From Bacteroidales bacterium (GTDB lineage Bacteria > Bacteroidota > Bacteroidia > Bacteroidales > UBA932), in NCBI GenBank assembly GCA_024695285.1, contig JAILIM010000041.1:1-62482 (forward strand): a stretch of DNA of 62,482 nt, read 5' to 3'. A model generated the notes under the pieces. It worked only from the letters and a program-made list of their open reading frames with translations. It was not told where the DNA came from and made no database searches. The translations under genes and the position numbers were made by a program. Shown piece by piece: positions 43,110 through 51,487 of this stretch. Position 1 is the first letter of the stretch. Each line of letters opens with the position of its first letter.

Positions 43110-44150
43110 TTAAGGTTTTTCTATTTTCACGAGTTCGGTGATGTTCTGGACCTTTCCCTTGCGGTCCTTGACTATGGTGCGGATCACGCCGACGTCCTTG
43201 GCCATCCACTGTTCGGTGGTGGTGACGGTCTTGATGAAGGCCATCTTGGTGGTGTTGGTGTATTCGAGGCACCAGGCGTCGAAGGTGCCGGCAGGGGTGG
43301 TGATCTTTTCGTGCTTAGTGAAGCGGACGTCGCTGTAGTCGCTGACGGTGCCCATGCTTTCAATCTTGACGGTGCAGTCCTTCAGTTTGGCGTCAATGGA
43401 GGGGCTTTCGGGCAGCACGGGAGCGTGGCCCTTGATGCTCATGTCCTTGCCGAGCTGGCCCATGGAGCTGGCGGCGTCGACGTGGAACCAGCCGTCAGCG
43501 GACCAGACGCAGCAGCTGACGGGATCCTTGAGCACCGGGACTATCATGTCGTAGGCGATTTCGGTCTTGCCGCCCTTGCGGGTCCTGTCCTTGATGATGT
43601 ACTGGCAGGTGCTGGCGGACTTGCCTTCGCTGTCGGTCTGCTCGTAGGTCAGGGTGGTGCCGACGTCGTTGCAGAACCAGGTGCTGTGGATGCCGGGCTT
43701 GAATTCTTCGACGTCTTCGGGCTCGTCCTTCAGCGCCGGGTTCTTGGCACGGCAGTCATCGCAGTAGCGGCCGGTGTTGCCGGTGGCTCCGCAGGCTGGG
43801 CAGTTCCATGTGCCTTCAGCGGCAGGCTGGGGCTGCTGGGACTGCTGGGGCTGCTGGGGTTGCTGGGTCTGCTGCGCGGCGGGGGCGTCTGTCTTGGTAC
43901 CCCTGTCAACTTCCATTTCTACTCCGGATTCCTGGGAGGCGTTTTCCACGGCCTTCTCGACAGCTTTGTCCACGGCCTGGTCGACCGCCTTGTCTACGGC
44001 TTTATTGACGGCGTTGTCCACTGCCCTTCCGACAGCGCGTTCAGTGCTGCGGCGTGCCTCACGGCCTATGCGGCCGAGGAGTCCGCCCTGCGCCCCCGCG
44101 CTCGCCCCGGCGAGGCAAAGGGCCAAAAGTATAAGAGTCAAACGTTTCAT
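43110..44150 (-). CDS. Secreted protein with A-V-D-K repeats and a zinc ribbon
   Basis: 346 residues. Signal peptide (MKRLTLILLALCLAGASAGA); a helical repeat with period four (AVDNAVNKAVDKAVDQAVDK, about residues 40-70); a Gln/Pro linker; a four-Cys zinc ribbon (WNCPACGATG..GRYCDDC); and a C-terminal domain of about 200 residues resembling DUF3108/TapB-type periplasmic domains (KITTPAGTFDAWCLEYT). The repeats could form an amphipathic helix that binds membranes. It is first in a two-gene operon with the lipoprotein at 42090. The function is unknown. Confidence 0.7.
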   Translation of the reverse strand: MKRLTLILLALCLAGASAGAQGGLLGRIGREARRSTERAVGRAVDNAVNKAVDKAVDQAVDKAVEKAVENASQESGVEMEVDRGTKTDAPAAQQTQQPQQPQQSQQPQPAAEGTWNCPACGATGNTGRYCDDCRAKNPALKDEPEDVEEFKPGIHSTWFCNDVGTTLTYEQTDSEGKSASTCQYIIKDRTRKGGKTEIAYDMIVPVLKDPVSCCVWSADGWFHVDAASSMGQLGKDMSIKGHAPVLPESPSIDAKLKDCTVKIESMGTVSDYSDVRFTKHEKITTPAGTFDAWCLEYTNTTKMAFIKTVTTTEQWMAKDVGVIRTIVKDRKGKVQNITELVKIEKP

Positions 44151-44264
44151 AAGGCTTTTGCTAAAGTGTTACTATTCGCAAATATATGAAAAATTTTTCT
44201 CTTCCGCGCACGGGCGGAAATGTACTGTATCATGGTTTAGTTGGCGGAGGACTCCCGGTCGAGG

Positions 44265-44662
44265 GGTGCAGGTCCCCCTTCCGTGCCGCTAAGTTTCCCG
44301 GTCGTGCGGAGCAGGCTCTGGCGGGCAAGGGTGGAGATTCCATTCCGTACGGCGCAGGTCCCTGGGGGGAATGGCGCAGGTCTCCCATCTTTCCGGAGCA
44401 GGTTCTGGGAAAAATGGCGCAGGTCTGTTTTTATGGTGGTGTCCTGCGCCGCAAATGTGCTGTACACGCTCTCCGGTGGCGCAAGTCCCCCATGAAAAAT
44501 CGGACCTGCGCCAGATGTCCGGGGTCCTCCGCCGGGAAACAGCGGGACCTGCGCCGGAAAAACAGGAGACCGGCACCTCACGCAGAGGGGTCCTGCGCCA
44601 AGGAGACGAGAATCCATTATCAGATGGTGGAGGGGACAACCCCTTTCCTGGCAGGACCTGCG
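44265..44662. repeat. REP-like array left of RAYT-2
   Basis: The region 44151-44666 has no gene. From about 44265 it holds a dozen copies or variants of GGCGCAGGTCC and its complement GGACCTGCGCC (near 44351, 44373, 44416, 44442, 44502, 44545, 44588, 44652 and others) in both orientations. The segment at 44501 (GGACCTGCGCCAGATGTC) recurs at 46474. These are likely the cognate REP hairpins of the neighbouring RAYT. Confidence 0.75.
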
Positions 44663-44666
44663 CTAC

Positions 44667-45599
44667 CTACAATCCAGGCTTGGACATTCTGATGGCACTT
44701 TCCACATCTTCTTTCCCCATCTGAAGACATCGGGCAAGTTGAGCCGGGGATGTGCTACAGGTGCGGTACAGGTGAAGCAGGATGCGCAATTTCTGCTCCT
44801 TGCTCAAACTGGGAATGTCTTTGCCGTACCATCTGGTGGCGGTATCGCTTACGGTCACGTAAAAAGCAGCATCGTTTCGCCGGGTGCGGGGTCCGGAAAC
44901 AAGTTTTTCGTGCATTTCGGCATTATTCAGGCTGCCAATGGTCCTTAGGAAAAATGCCTGATCTCCAAGAAATGCACTCTCCAGGTATTTGCAGTCACAC
45001 GCAGTCTCCGGGAGAAGCAGTCCTCCCGTGCTTATTTTCCAGGGGACGCGGCTGAGATCCGCGTGGGTGTGAAAGATGCTTTCCTTATCCCGGCGCGACA
45101 GGGCAGACACTTGCATAGCACTGATGTCGGAACGGCCTTTTGCAAACATCGCATTGTAGGACGTCCACCGGTAGTCTTCTACCCTGCAACCGGCATCCAG
45201 TGCGTTACGGGGGATATATGCCAGGGCATTGCGGAGGTACTTGTCCGAATCCAGATACAATACTTTCACGTCCGAGCGTGCCAGCACCCTCTTTTCTCCG
45301 TACTTGTGGGATATGTACTGCGAATGGTTCTTTTTTATGGCTTCACCGGCACGGACTGCAGAGTCGAGACTGTCGGCCAGCACGGCGAGGTGGCCGTGGT
45401 TCGACATTTCTATGTCAATGATTACCAATACGTTATTTACCCAACTGCAAACGTAGAAATACTTCTGCATCACATCAAAATCCTCATCGTCACGACACAG
45501 TAGCACTGACTCCATCCCTTCCAGGCTGATGTGGAAGGGATAGACTTTGGTCACAGTGCCGTCCGGTAGTTCCCTAAGAGTAATCCGCTGGAACTGCAT
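44667..45599 (-). CDS. REP-associated tyrosine transposase (RAYT-2)
   Basis: 310 residues, Y1-transposase family. The HUH site reads MSNHGHLAVLA, and the likely catalytic Tyr is in NALAYIPRNALDAG. The C-terminal extension (LSKEQKLRILLHLYRTC..AQLARCLQM) corresponds to that of RAYT-1. The gene start overlaps the end of the upstream gene by 26 nt. It sits between arrays of GGCGCAGGTCC-type repeats that are unrelated to the RAYT-1 repeats. It appears intact. Confidence 0.82.
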   Translation of the reverse strand: MQFQRITLRELPDGTVTKVYPFHISLEGMESVLLCRDDEDFDVMQKYFYVCSWVNNVLVIIDIEMSNHGHLAVLADSLDSAVRAGEAIKKNHSQYISHKYGEKRVLARSDVKVLYLDSDKYLRNALAYIPRNALDAGCRVEDYRWTSYNAMFAKGRSDISAMQVSALSRRDKESIFHTHADLSRVPWKISTGGLLLPETACDCKYLESAFLGDQAFFLRTIGSLNNAEMHEKLVSGPRTRRNDAAFYVTVSDTATRWYGKDIPSLSKEQKLRILLHLYRTCSTSPAQLARCLQMGKEDVESAIRMSKPGL

Positions 45600-46011
45600 C
45601 TTCTTTGGTCTTTATGGGCATGATTCCGCCTGACATTAATGCGCCGGGGTCTCCGAAGGTCAGCGGCCTGATGACCTGCTTTGGATTAAAACCATAAGGA
45701 GACTTCACTTTCGTGCAAAATTTTTCATAATGAGGCAGATAGCTGAACATCATCGTCGCCCAGAACTCTTCAGCCATCTCGTATGGCTCAGCAGTAGCGG
45801 CGATTTCAGCCATGCTCAACAGCCGGACAGCCTTCGAAGGTTCATTGTCTCGGTTCTTCCAAATGCACTCAGCGAATGCCTTTATGGCAGATTTAATAAG
45901 AGGCTCTCCCAATTCCGGTTGATCAAGAGACAAAATGGAGCTAAAATCCATTTCGGTATCGATGTGCAACTGTCCGTTGTCATCGATCAATACTTCCAAG
46001 AACTTTTTCAT
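45574..46011 (-). CDS. Hypothetical protein upstream of RAYT-2
   Basis: 145 residues from ATG 46011 (MKKFLEVLIDDNGQLHIDTE); an in-frame ATG 66 nt upstream is possible but gives a less plausible start. The sequence is mainly helical with no signal peptide and no recognised family. The 26-nt overlap with RAYT-2 suggests the two are translated from one message and may function together. Confidence 0.6.
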   Translation of the reverse strand: MKKFLEVLIDDNGQLHIDTEMDFSSILSLDQPELGEPLIKSAIKAFAECIWKNRDNEPSKAVRLLSMAEIAATAEPYEMAEEFWATMMFSYLPHYEKFCTKVKSPYGFNPKQVIRPLTFGDPGALMSGGIMPIKTKEDAVPADYS

Positions 46012-46244
46012 AGTTTTATAGTATAATGGCCATTTCGGCCGGTTATAATTCAGGGCTGCTTCAGCCTGTTGTTGCAAAGGAAGGAATAATTATCCGTTTT
46101 AACAATTATTGCAACGTTTATTTACAAAAAACGCCATATGGCGGCCCCAGAGAGCGATTTCAGCAAAATAGGCAGCTTTTTTTCATGGAGAAAAATACCC
46201 AGAATGACTTAGCCCTCCCCCCTTGACTGAATAGTTTCCCTACT

Positions 46245-46530
46245 GTGCGGCGCAGGTCCCTGGGGAGAGCGGCGCAGGACTCCGAAGAAAATGACGCAGG
46301 TCCCTGGGGAGAGCGGCATACCGGTTCTGTTCCCTTCCACTGTGTGGCGCAGGTCCCCCACCCAAGTGGTGCAGGTCCCCCACCCAAGTGGTGCAGGTCC
46401 GATTTTTCCTATAGGACCTGCGCCATTGGAAAGTACAGAAGCCACATCCGCGGTGCAGGACCCCTCTATAAAAACGGACCTGCGCCAGATGTCAGGGGGA
46501 CTTGCGCCGCAGGAGGGGAGACCTGCGCCG
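46245..46530. repeat. REP-like array right of RAYT-2
   Basis: About eleven copies or variants of GGCGCAGGTCC / GGACCTGCGCC (near 46249, 46271, 46292, 46346, 46367, 46390, 46413, 46452, 46475, 46519). Some are in tandem units, such as the pair near 46367 and 46390. The same motif family lies left of RAYT-2. Confidence 0.75.
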
Positions 46531-46599
46531 GGAAGAGAGTTGGGGGCCGGGAGGAGGTCCGGCCGGCCAGGGCCGGCGCTGGGGGCTACTCCCGGAGAG

Positions 46600-46815
46600 A
46601 GCCGGAAGGGAACGGAGGGCAGCGGAGGGCAGCGGAGGGGCGCAGCAGAGGCGCCACTGCACAGAGGACTGCATAACGGAGGGCCGCAGCACACAGGAAC
46701 GGAGGCCAGCGGCCTGGGCGCGTACACAGGAACGGAGGGCAGCGGAGGGCAGCAGCACACAGGGACGGAGGGCTGCAACACAGAGGGCCACGGAGGCCGC
46801 TAAGGGCCGCTGAGG
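46600..46815. repeat. Purine-rich low-complexity repeats
   Basis: Irregular repeats of AACGGAGGGCAGCGGAGGGC and shorter variants fill the end of this 0.8-kb gene-free interval (46012-46819), just after the stop of the phosphatase fusion gene. No gene or clear regulatory signal is visible; open frames here have the composition of the repeats. Confidence 0.6.
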
Positions 46816-46819
46816 GCCG

Positions 46820-48955
46820 CTACTCCCGGATCAGTATGAAGTGGGAGTAGAGGTGGCGCTCGCCGGCGTGGTCGTAGCGCTTGTTGTCGGTGGGGTAGTT
46901 GACGACGTGGGTGGCGGGGTCGCCCTGGCCGGCGATGCACATGGTGGAGGAGCCGCCGCCGTCCATGTTGAGGGCATAGCGGGGATTGAAGTTGGCCTTC
47001 AGGAAGCGGGTGAGCTCGCGGCAGGTCATGCCCTCGCTGACACCGGCCCGGCGGCCGTCGACCACGACCATCAGCAGATGGTTGTCGGCCGTCAGCGCCA
47101 CCGCGGTGCGGGGATGGCGGACGCCCTGGTGCCTGCGTGAATCCTCATAGTTGAACTCCTTGAGGCCGTCCTCGCTGTAGTAGCCCGCAAAGCTCTCGCC
47201 CACAGTGACATAGTCGTCAATCAACATCGGGGAGCTGGTGAATATGTTCGGAGCGGTGCTGGAGGAGTAGAACTTCCGAATTCCCGCAAGGTCCCGGCCC
47301 TTGCCGTCGTAGGATATGTTCACGCTGTGGCCGTCGGTGCAGATGGCGCCCTCGCTCTTCCACTGGGGCACGCCGGAATTCATCACGGCGCTGTTCGGCA
47401 CGACGGATATGTATTCTCCGTCAACCTTGAGCACCACGGAGGCGGGCTCGTAGCACGCATTCATGGCCACCACCGCGCCGCGCTCCTTCATCACCTGCGA
47501 GGTCGGTTTGGCCTCCGCCGTGTAGTTGAACTTCAGGGCGCAGCCGGGCACAGACATGTCCCAGTCCACCACATACACGTGCTGGGCGCTGCCGGACACG
47601 GGATCCGCCCCGTGAAACTCACGGTACACCACGCCCGGCGCCACATCCGTTGCCTTCCAGGCCTGCTCGTCCATCCGGAACACGAAACGGTTCACGCGGC
47701 CGGCCAGATACTCCCGCACGTCAGCCCACTTGTAGTACGGCCCGGAAACGGCCTCCAGCCGCCCCAGACGCACCTCTTCCCCGTTCAGCAGGACCTTCAC
47801 CAGCACGTCGCCGGGCTTGTTCTTCTTCGGCGCATAGAACACCATCTGGATGTTCGTGGACATGGGCGAACGGAAGGTCTGGAAGAAATACACCAGGTCG
47901 TCGGCAGCCGCGGGCGCCTGGTCGAAGTCGTCGATGTCCATAATCATCAGCAGGGACATGAGCACGTGGTCGTGGCCGAAGCGCAGGTCGGCGCCGCGCA
48001 CTCCCCCGGCCAGCGCCGCATCCGCCTTCGCCATCATGTCGTCGATGATGGAGCAGCACGGCGTACGGTAGGGCCGGTACTCCCTGAAGCGCTCATAATT
48101 ATCTATCTCCCAAAGCGTTGCATATTCCTGCGGGGTCAGCAGCCCGCTGACGTCCATGCGCTGGTCCTCCGGCAGGCTGTTCATGCCGCCGACGAACATA
48201 TAGATATTGAAGAAAGCATCATAGGGGTTCACCGTCCCGAGGCAGGCGTCCGGATCCTTGAACACGCGCGCCAGCACGGACCTGTACTCCGGGAAGCGCC
48301 TGTAGAAGAAACCTTCCGAACTCTCGGGATACGGGAACACATGGGCCGGCCCCTGGTAGCGGAAGATGTTGCGCCCCTGGTTGGGCCTGGTGGCCTGAAT
48401 GTCCAGCTTGCTCTGGTGCTCATAGACGGCAGTCTTCGGCGCCTCACGGGAAATGGCTGCGCAGAACGAGGACATGCTCAGCACAGAGCGCACCGACGCC
48501 GACGCGCAGGCATCCACCACGCTCCCCTTCCCGAACACAGTCGAAAAGTCCTTCACCATGATGCCGGCGATCTTCTGCTGCTGCTCCCAGCCAAGGGGCG
48601 TGAGGTCACCCACACGATAGCGGACGGTATCCCAGAACGGCTGGACGCCGTCCAGCAGCGACTCGCCGTAGGGCGTCAGGTTATCCTGCCTGCGGCCTTC
48701 GGAAAGCAGGTTCATGAACACGGTGTAGGCGCTCTCGGTATAGGCATACCTGGACCCGTGGCGCCCGTAGTGGCTTATGTACACGGCCTCATATCCCTTC
48801 GGTGCAGGGGTGGACGCCTTCGGGGAAAAATCATACAGGCAGTCCAGCCCGGAAGCCTTGTTCCAGTCGGCCAGCACCTCTTCGCGCACGCCGGTGCGCT
48901 GCGCAAACGCCGCCGCGCTCCAGAGTGCCAGACAAATCAGGATAACTCTTTTCAT
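46820..48955 (-). CDS. Histidine-acid phosphatase fused to phosphodiester glycosidase (NAGPA) domain
   Basis: 711 residues with a signal peptide (cleavage after AAFA). Residues about 20-440 form a histidine-acid phosphatase, MINPP/phytase-like, with YISHYGRHGSRYAY (RHGxR nucleophile motif) and the distal FGHDHVLM. Residues about 450-711 match the NAGPA/phosphodiester glycosidase family (RGAVVAMNACYEP, VVDGRRAGVSEGMT, ALNMDGGGSSTMCIAG). The two activities could act in turn on a phosphorylated sugar or inositol compound: uncap a glycosyl phosphodiester, then remove the phosphate. It is last of three co-oriented genes with an SGNH hydrolase and a second phosphatase. Confidence 0.85.
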   Translation of the reverse strand: MKRVILICLALWSAAAFAQRTGVREEVLADWNKASGLDCLYDFSPKASTPAPKGYEAVYISHYGRHGSRYAYTESAYTVFMNLLSEGRRQDNLTPYGESLLDGVQPFWDTVRYRVGDLTPLGWEQQQKIAGIMVKDFSTVFGKGSVVDACASASVRSVLSMSSFCAAISREAPKTAVYEHQSKLDIQATRPNQGRNIFRYQGPAHVFPYPESSEGFFYRRFPEYRSVLARVFKDPDACLGTVNPYDAFFNIYMFVGGMNSLPEDQRMDVSGLLTPQEYATLWEIDNYERFREYRPYRTPCCSIIDDMMAKADAALAGGVRGADLRFGHDHVLMSLLMIMDIDDFDQAPAAADDLVYFFQTFRSPMSTNIQMVFYAPKKNKPGDVLVKVLLNGEEVRLGRLEAVSGPYYKWADVREYLAGRVNRFVFRMDEQAWKATDVAPGVVYREFHGADPVSGSAQHVYVVDWDMSVPGCALKFNYTAEAKPTSQVMKERGAVVAMNACYEPASVVLKVDGEYISVVPNSAVMNSGVPQWKSEGAICTDGHSVNISYDGKGRDLAGIRKFYSSSTAPNIFTSSPMLIDDYVTVGESFAGYYSEDGLKEFNYEDSRRHQGVRHPRTAVALTADNHLLMVVVDGRRAGVSEGMTCRELTRFLKANFNPRYALNMDGGGSSTMCIAGQGDPATHVVNYPTDNKRYDHAGERHLYSHFILIRE

Positions 48956-48985
48956 ACCACAAATTTAAGAATAATCACGCTACAA

Positions 48986-50065
48986 TCACCTCCGCAGCGC
49001 CCGTTTCAACACCGGAAGCATGGCCTGGGCAAAGCGCATTGCACCGAGGTCCGTCAGGTGGCAACCGTCCACGGACGATTCGGCGTCGGCAAAAGAGGCC
49101 TTCGCTCCCGGGTCGGCAAAATAGACCCTCTTTTCTCCGGATTTCCGAAGGGAATCGTATAACTTCTTATAGGCGGCCATCCTCTGCCCCATCTCCTCCG
49201 CGGCCTTCCGGTCACACAGCAGATAGGAATAGCGGACCGCCTGCACAAAAACCACCGGCACATCCGGATGCGCATCCCGGAGGATACGGAAGAAAGCCTC
49301 CCCCCGTTCCTCTATCTGCGCCACTTTTGCATTCTCCACTGCAGCAATCACAAAGCACCCCGGATCGGGCACCGAAGCCATCAGGCGGGCGATTTCCAAG
49401 TCGAAAAGCGCATTGCCGCTGAAGCCCAGGTTCACGAATTCACGGTCCAGCTCACGGCTCAGGATGCTGGTGTAGAGCATTCCGGGACGGGATACGCAGC
49501 CCCCCTGCGTGATGCTGGTCCCATACATCACAACGGGCCTGCCGCTACGCGGAGAAGACACTTGCCCGGGCTCGACCGGATGTCCCTCCTCGGAGCCGAT
49601 TTCCAGCGCCGAAACCCCGTCGTACAGCGACAGATACAGCATATATTCACGCATCTGCGGCTCCATGTCGGACATGATCTTCCGTTCGGAGACGGCCTTC
49701 TTGAGCTCGGGCCTCGCTGCGGAAAGGAAACGCCACCCGCCATCGGACAGCACATACAGGTCAAGCCCCCGGGATCCCGTCGGGCTCATATGGTTCATCA
49801 CGTGCGAAGTCGCTGATTCCCAGCGCACCCAGAGCGTCGGAGAGTCGGTGCGGAAGCGCACGTACAGGCCGGCCGAATTCTGGCCGAGCCGCCACACCGG
49901 AGGCCGGCACACGTCGGCAAGCGCTGCGGGAAGCCGCGCATAGCGGCTTGCGGTCTCTTCCACGGCCTTGCCGAAGAGCGGCAGCGCCTCCGCATCGGTC
50001 CACACCTGCGCCCGAGAGGAAAGAGCGCAGCAAAGCAGGGCAAGCAGCAATACACTTTTTTTCAT
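48986..50065 (-). CDS. Secreted SGNH/GDSL hydrolase
   Basis: 359 residues from ATG 50065, chosen because it starts the signal peptide (MKKSVLLLALLCCALSSRA). An N-terminal beta-domain (to about residue 170) precedes the SGNH domain: block I VVMYGTSITQGGC (Ser), Gly in LGFSGNA, and the C-terminal Asp/His in SSVDGCHLTDLG. The Asn block is less typical (AAVENAK). It is likely an esterase or deacetylase of carbohydrate groups. Confidence 0.85.
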   Translation of the reverse strand: MKKSVLLLALLCCALSSRAQVWTDAEALPLFGKAVEETASRYARLPAALADVCRPPVWRLGQNSAGLYVRFRTDSPTLWVRWESATSHVMNHMSPTGSRGLDLYVLSDGGWRFLSAARPELKKAVSERKIMSDMEPQMREYMLYLSLYDGVSALEIGSEEGHPVEPGQVSSPRSGRPVVMYGTSITQGGCVSRPGMLYTSILSRELDREFVNLGFSGNALFDLEIARLMASVPDPGCFVIAAVENAKVAQIEERGEAFFRILRDAHPDVPVVFVQAVRYSYLLCDRKAAEEMGQRMAAYKKLYDSLRKSGEKRVYFADPGAKASFADAESSVDGCHLTDLGAMRFAQAMLPVLKRALRR

Positions 50066-50072
50066 ATGGCAC

Positions 50073-51401
50073 TTATTCCAAAATCCGGGCTTTTTCATCG
50101 CTGATGACGGGAAGATAATGCGCCTTGAAGTCTTCCCAGCTGTAGAATGTGTCCGCCACAGGGGTCAGGGGAAGGGAGGCTTCACGCTCGTTGAGAAGGA
50201 CCTTGAGAAGAGTCTCCTTGCCGGGCTTCCGGTAGAAAATGAACTGTATGGAGCAGCCCATAGGGACGTTGTAGTCGGGGAAGATGGAAACTGCCTCCTC
50301 CAGGGAAGAAGTGCTGCGGCCAAAACCGTTGACGTCCAGCAGCGTAAGAAGGGGCATGACGCCGGAATCGTGGCCGAAACGGAGGCGGAGTTGCGTGGCC
50401 CCGGAACGCATGTCGGCATCGGCGGATTCGATGATCTGCTCCAGCGTCCAGCCGGCGTATCCGACGGCAAGGCTCTCCGAGCCTTCGAAGCGGCCCATTT
50501 GCAGGAAGTGCCTAGCTGCGAGCACTTTCCATATCAGGAAAGACTCTTCTTCAGTAAGCACTCCCTCAAAGATATCAAGGTCTTCATCCATGCAGGGTGC
50601 GGAAAACACCACGCTGTGGAGAAATCGGATAAAGACCTCCGGAGTGGTCTTGAGCACATCCGGCACCACCTCCGGGCCGGAAAAGAAACGGGAGACTATA
50701 TCCTTCCACGGCACCGTCGCGAACAAATAATCCTCCAGCGCCGCTTCGGCCTTCTCCCCTATGCGGAAAGTGCCCCTGCGGTAGTATGGATTCAGGGAGA
50801 GCGAAGGCTGCAGCCAGGGAGCGTACTCCGCCGAGGCGTCGGCGCTGATGTCGATACTCCTGTCCAGCGACTGGAGGCTCGACAGGAAGGACCACATGCT
50901 CATGATCACCCTGGGAGCTTCAGTGGCCACGGCCTCGACGTGGGTCGGACCGCAGAACACTTGCGGGAAACGCCTGTACATACGGGCGGCGATGCCGCGG
51001 TGCTGCTCCTTGCCCACTCCGGTCAGATTGCCTCCGTGGAGCCTCGCCTTGCGGTAGAATGGTTCGTAACGGGAAAGCAGTTCCCGGCCGGCCCGGGTCA
51101 GCACTTCCGCCTTTGCCGCTTTGGAGAGCCATACATACAGCGAATCGTATTCGCTGAAGCACCAGCGCGCTCCGTGCCGTCCGAAATGGCTGATATAAAA
51201 CGGCTTATAGCCGGCGGGCGGCGCCGTAGGAGCAGGCAGGGCCGAACTGTCATACACGTAGTAGACGCCCCCGGCCTTCAGCGGGTCCATCCGCACGGCT
51301 TCCGCCGGGGATTGGGGCTTGTATGAATTATCTGCTGCCGGTAGGCTGAAAGCCGCTGCTGCAGAAAGAATTATGGATAGGAGGAAGTGCCTGGTTGTCA
51401 T
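50073..51401 (-). CDS. Secreted histidine-type acid phosphatase
   Basis: 442 residues from ATG 51401, giving a signal peptide (HFLLSIILSAAAAFSLPA). Motifs: YISHFGRHGARW (RHGxR) and RLRFGHDSGVMPL. It is paralogous to the first half of the 46820-48955 protein but without the C-terminal glycosidase domain. Its stop is 7 nt before the SGNH gene start. It probably releases phosphate from phytate-like or sugar phosphates in the periplasm. Confidence 0.85.
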   Translation of the reverse strand: MTTRHFLLSIILSAAAAFSLPAADNSYKPQSPAEAVRMDPLKAGGVYYVYDSSALPAPTAPPAGYKPFYISHFGRHGARWCFSEYDSLYVWLSKAAKAEVLTRAGRELLSRYEPFYRKARLHGGNLTGVGKEQHRGIAARMYRRFPQVFCGPTHVEAVATEAPRVIMSMWSFLSSLQSLDRSIDISADASAEYAPWLQPSLSLNPYYRRGTFRIGEKAEAALEDYLFATVPWKDIVSRFFSGPEVVPDVLKTTPEVFIRFLHSVVFSAPCMDEDLDIFEGVLTEEESFLIWKVLAARHFLQMGRFEGSESLAVGYAGWTLEQIIESADADMRSGATQLRLRFGHDSGVMPLLTLLDVNGFGRSTSSLEEAVSIFPDYNVPMGCSIQFIFYRKPGKETLLKVLLNEREASLPLTPVADTFYSWEDFKAHYLPVISDEKARILE

Positions 51402-51487
51402 AAGGAGTCCTTTATTTTTCAAAATTACGAAAAATCCTATTCTATCCAAAGAGCCGAAAGCATTTCTCTTTTGCACCCGGCCGCTTC

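Noticed and set aside
46540..46813. Open frames in the repeat-rich stretch
   Set aside because: Composition follows the GGAGGGCAGC repeats in all frames; no start signal or protein-like sequence.
47327..49162. 611-codon plus-strand open frame
   Set aside because: Antisense to the phosphatase-glycosidase gene and the SGNH gene.
49968..51326. 452-codon plus-strand open frame
   Set aside because: Antisense to the secreted phosphatase; lacks protein-like motifs.
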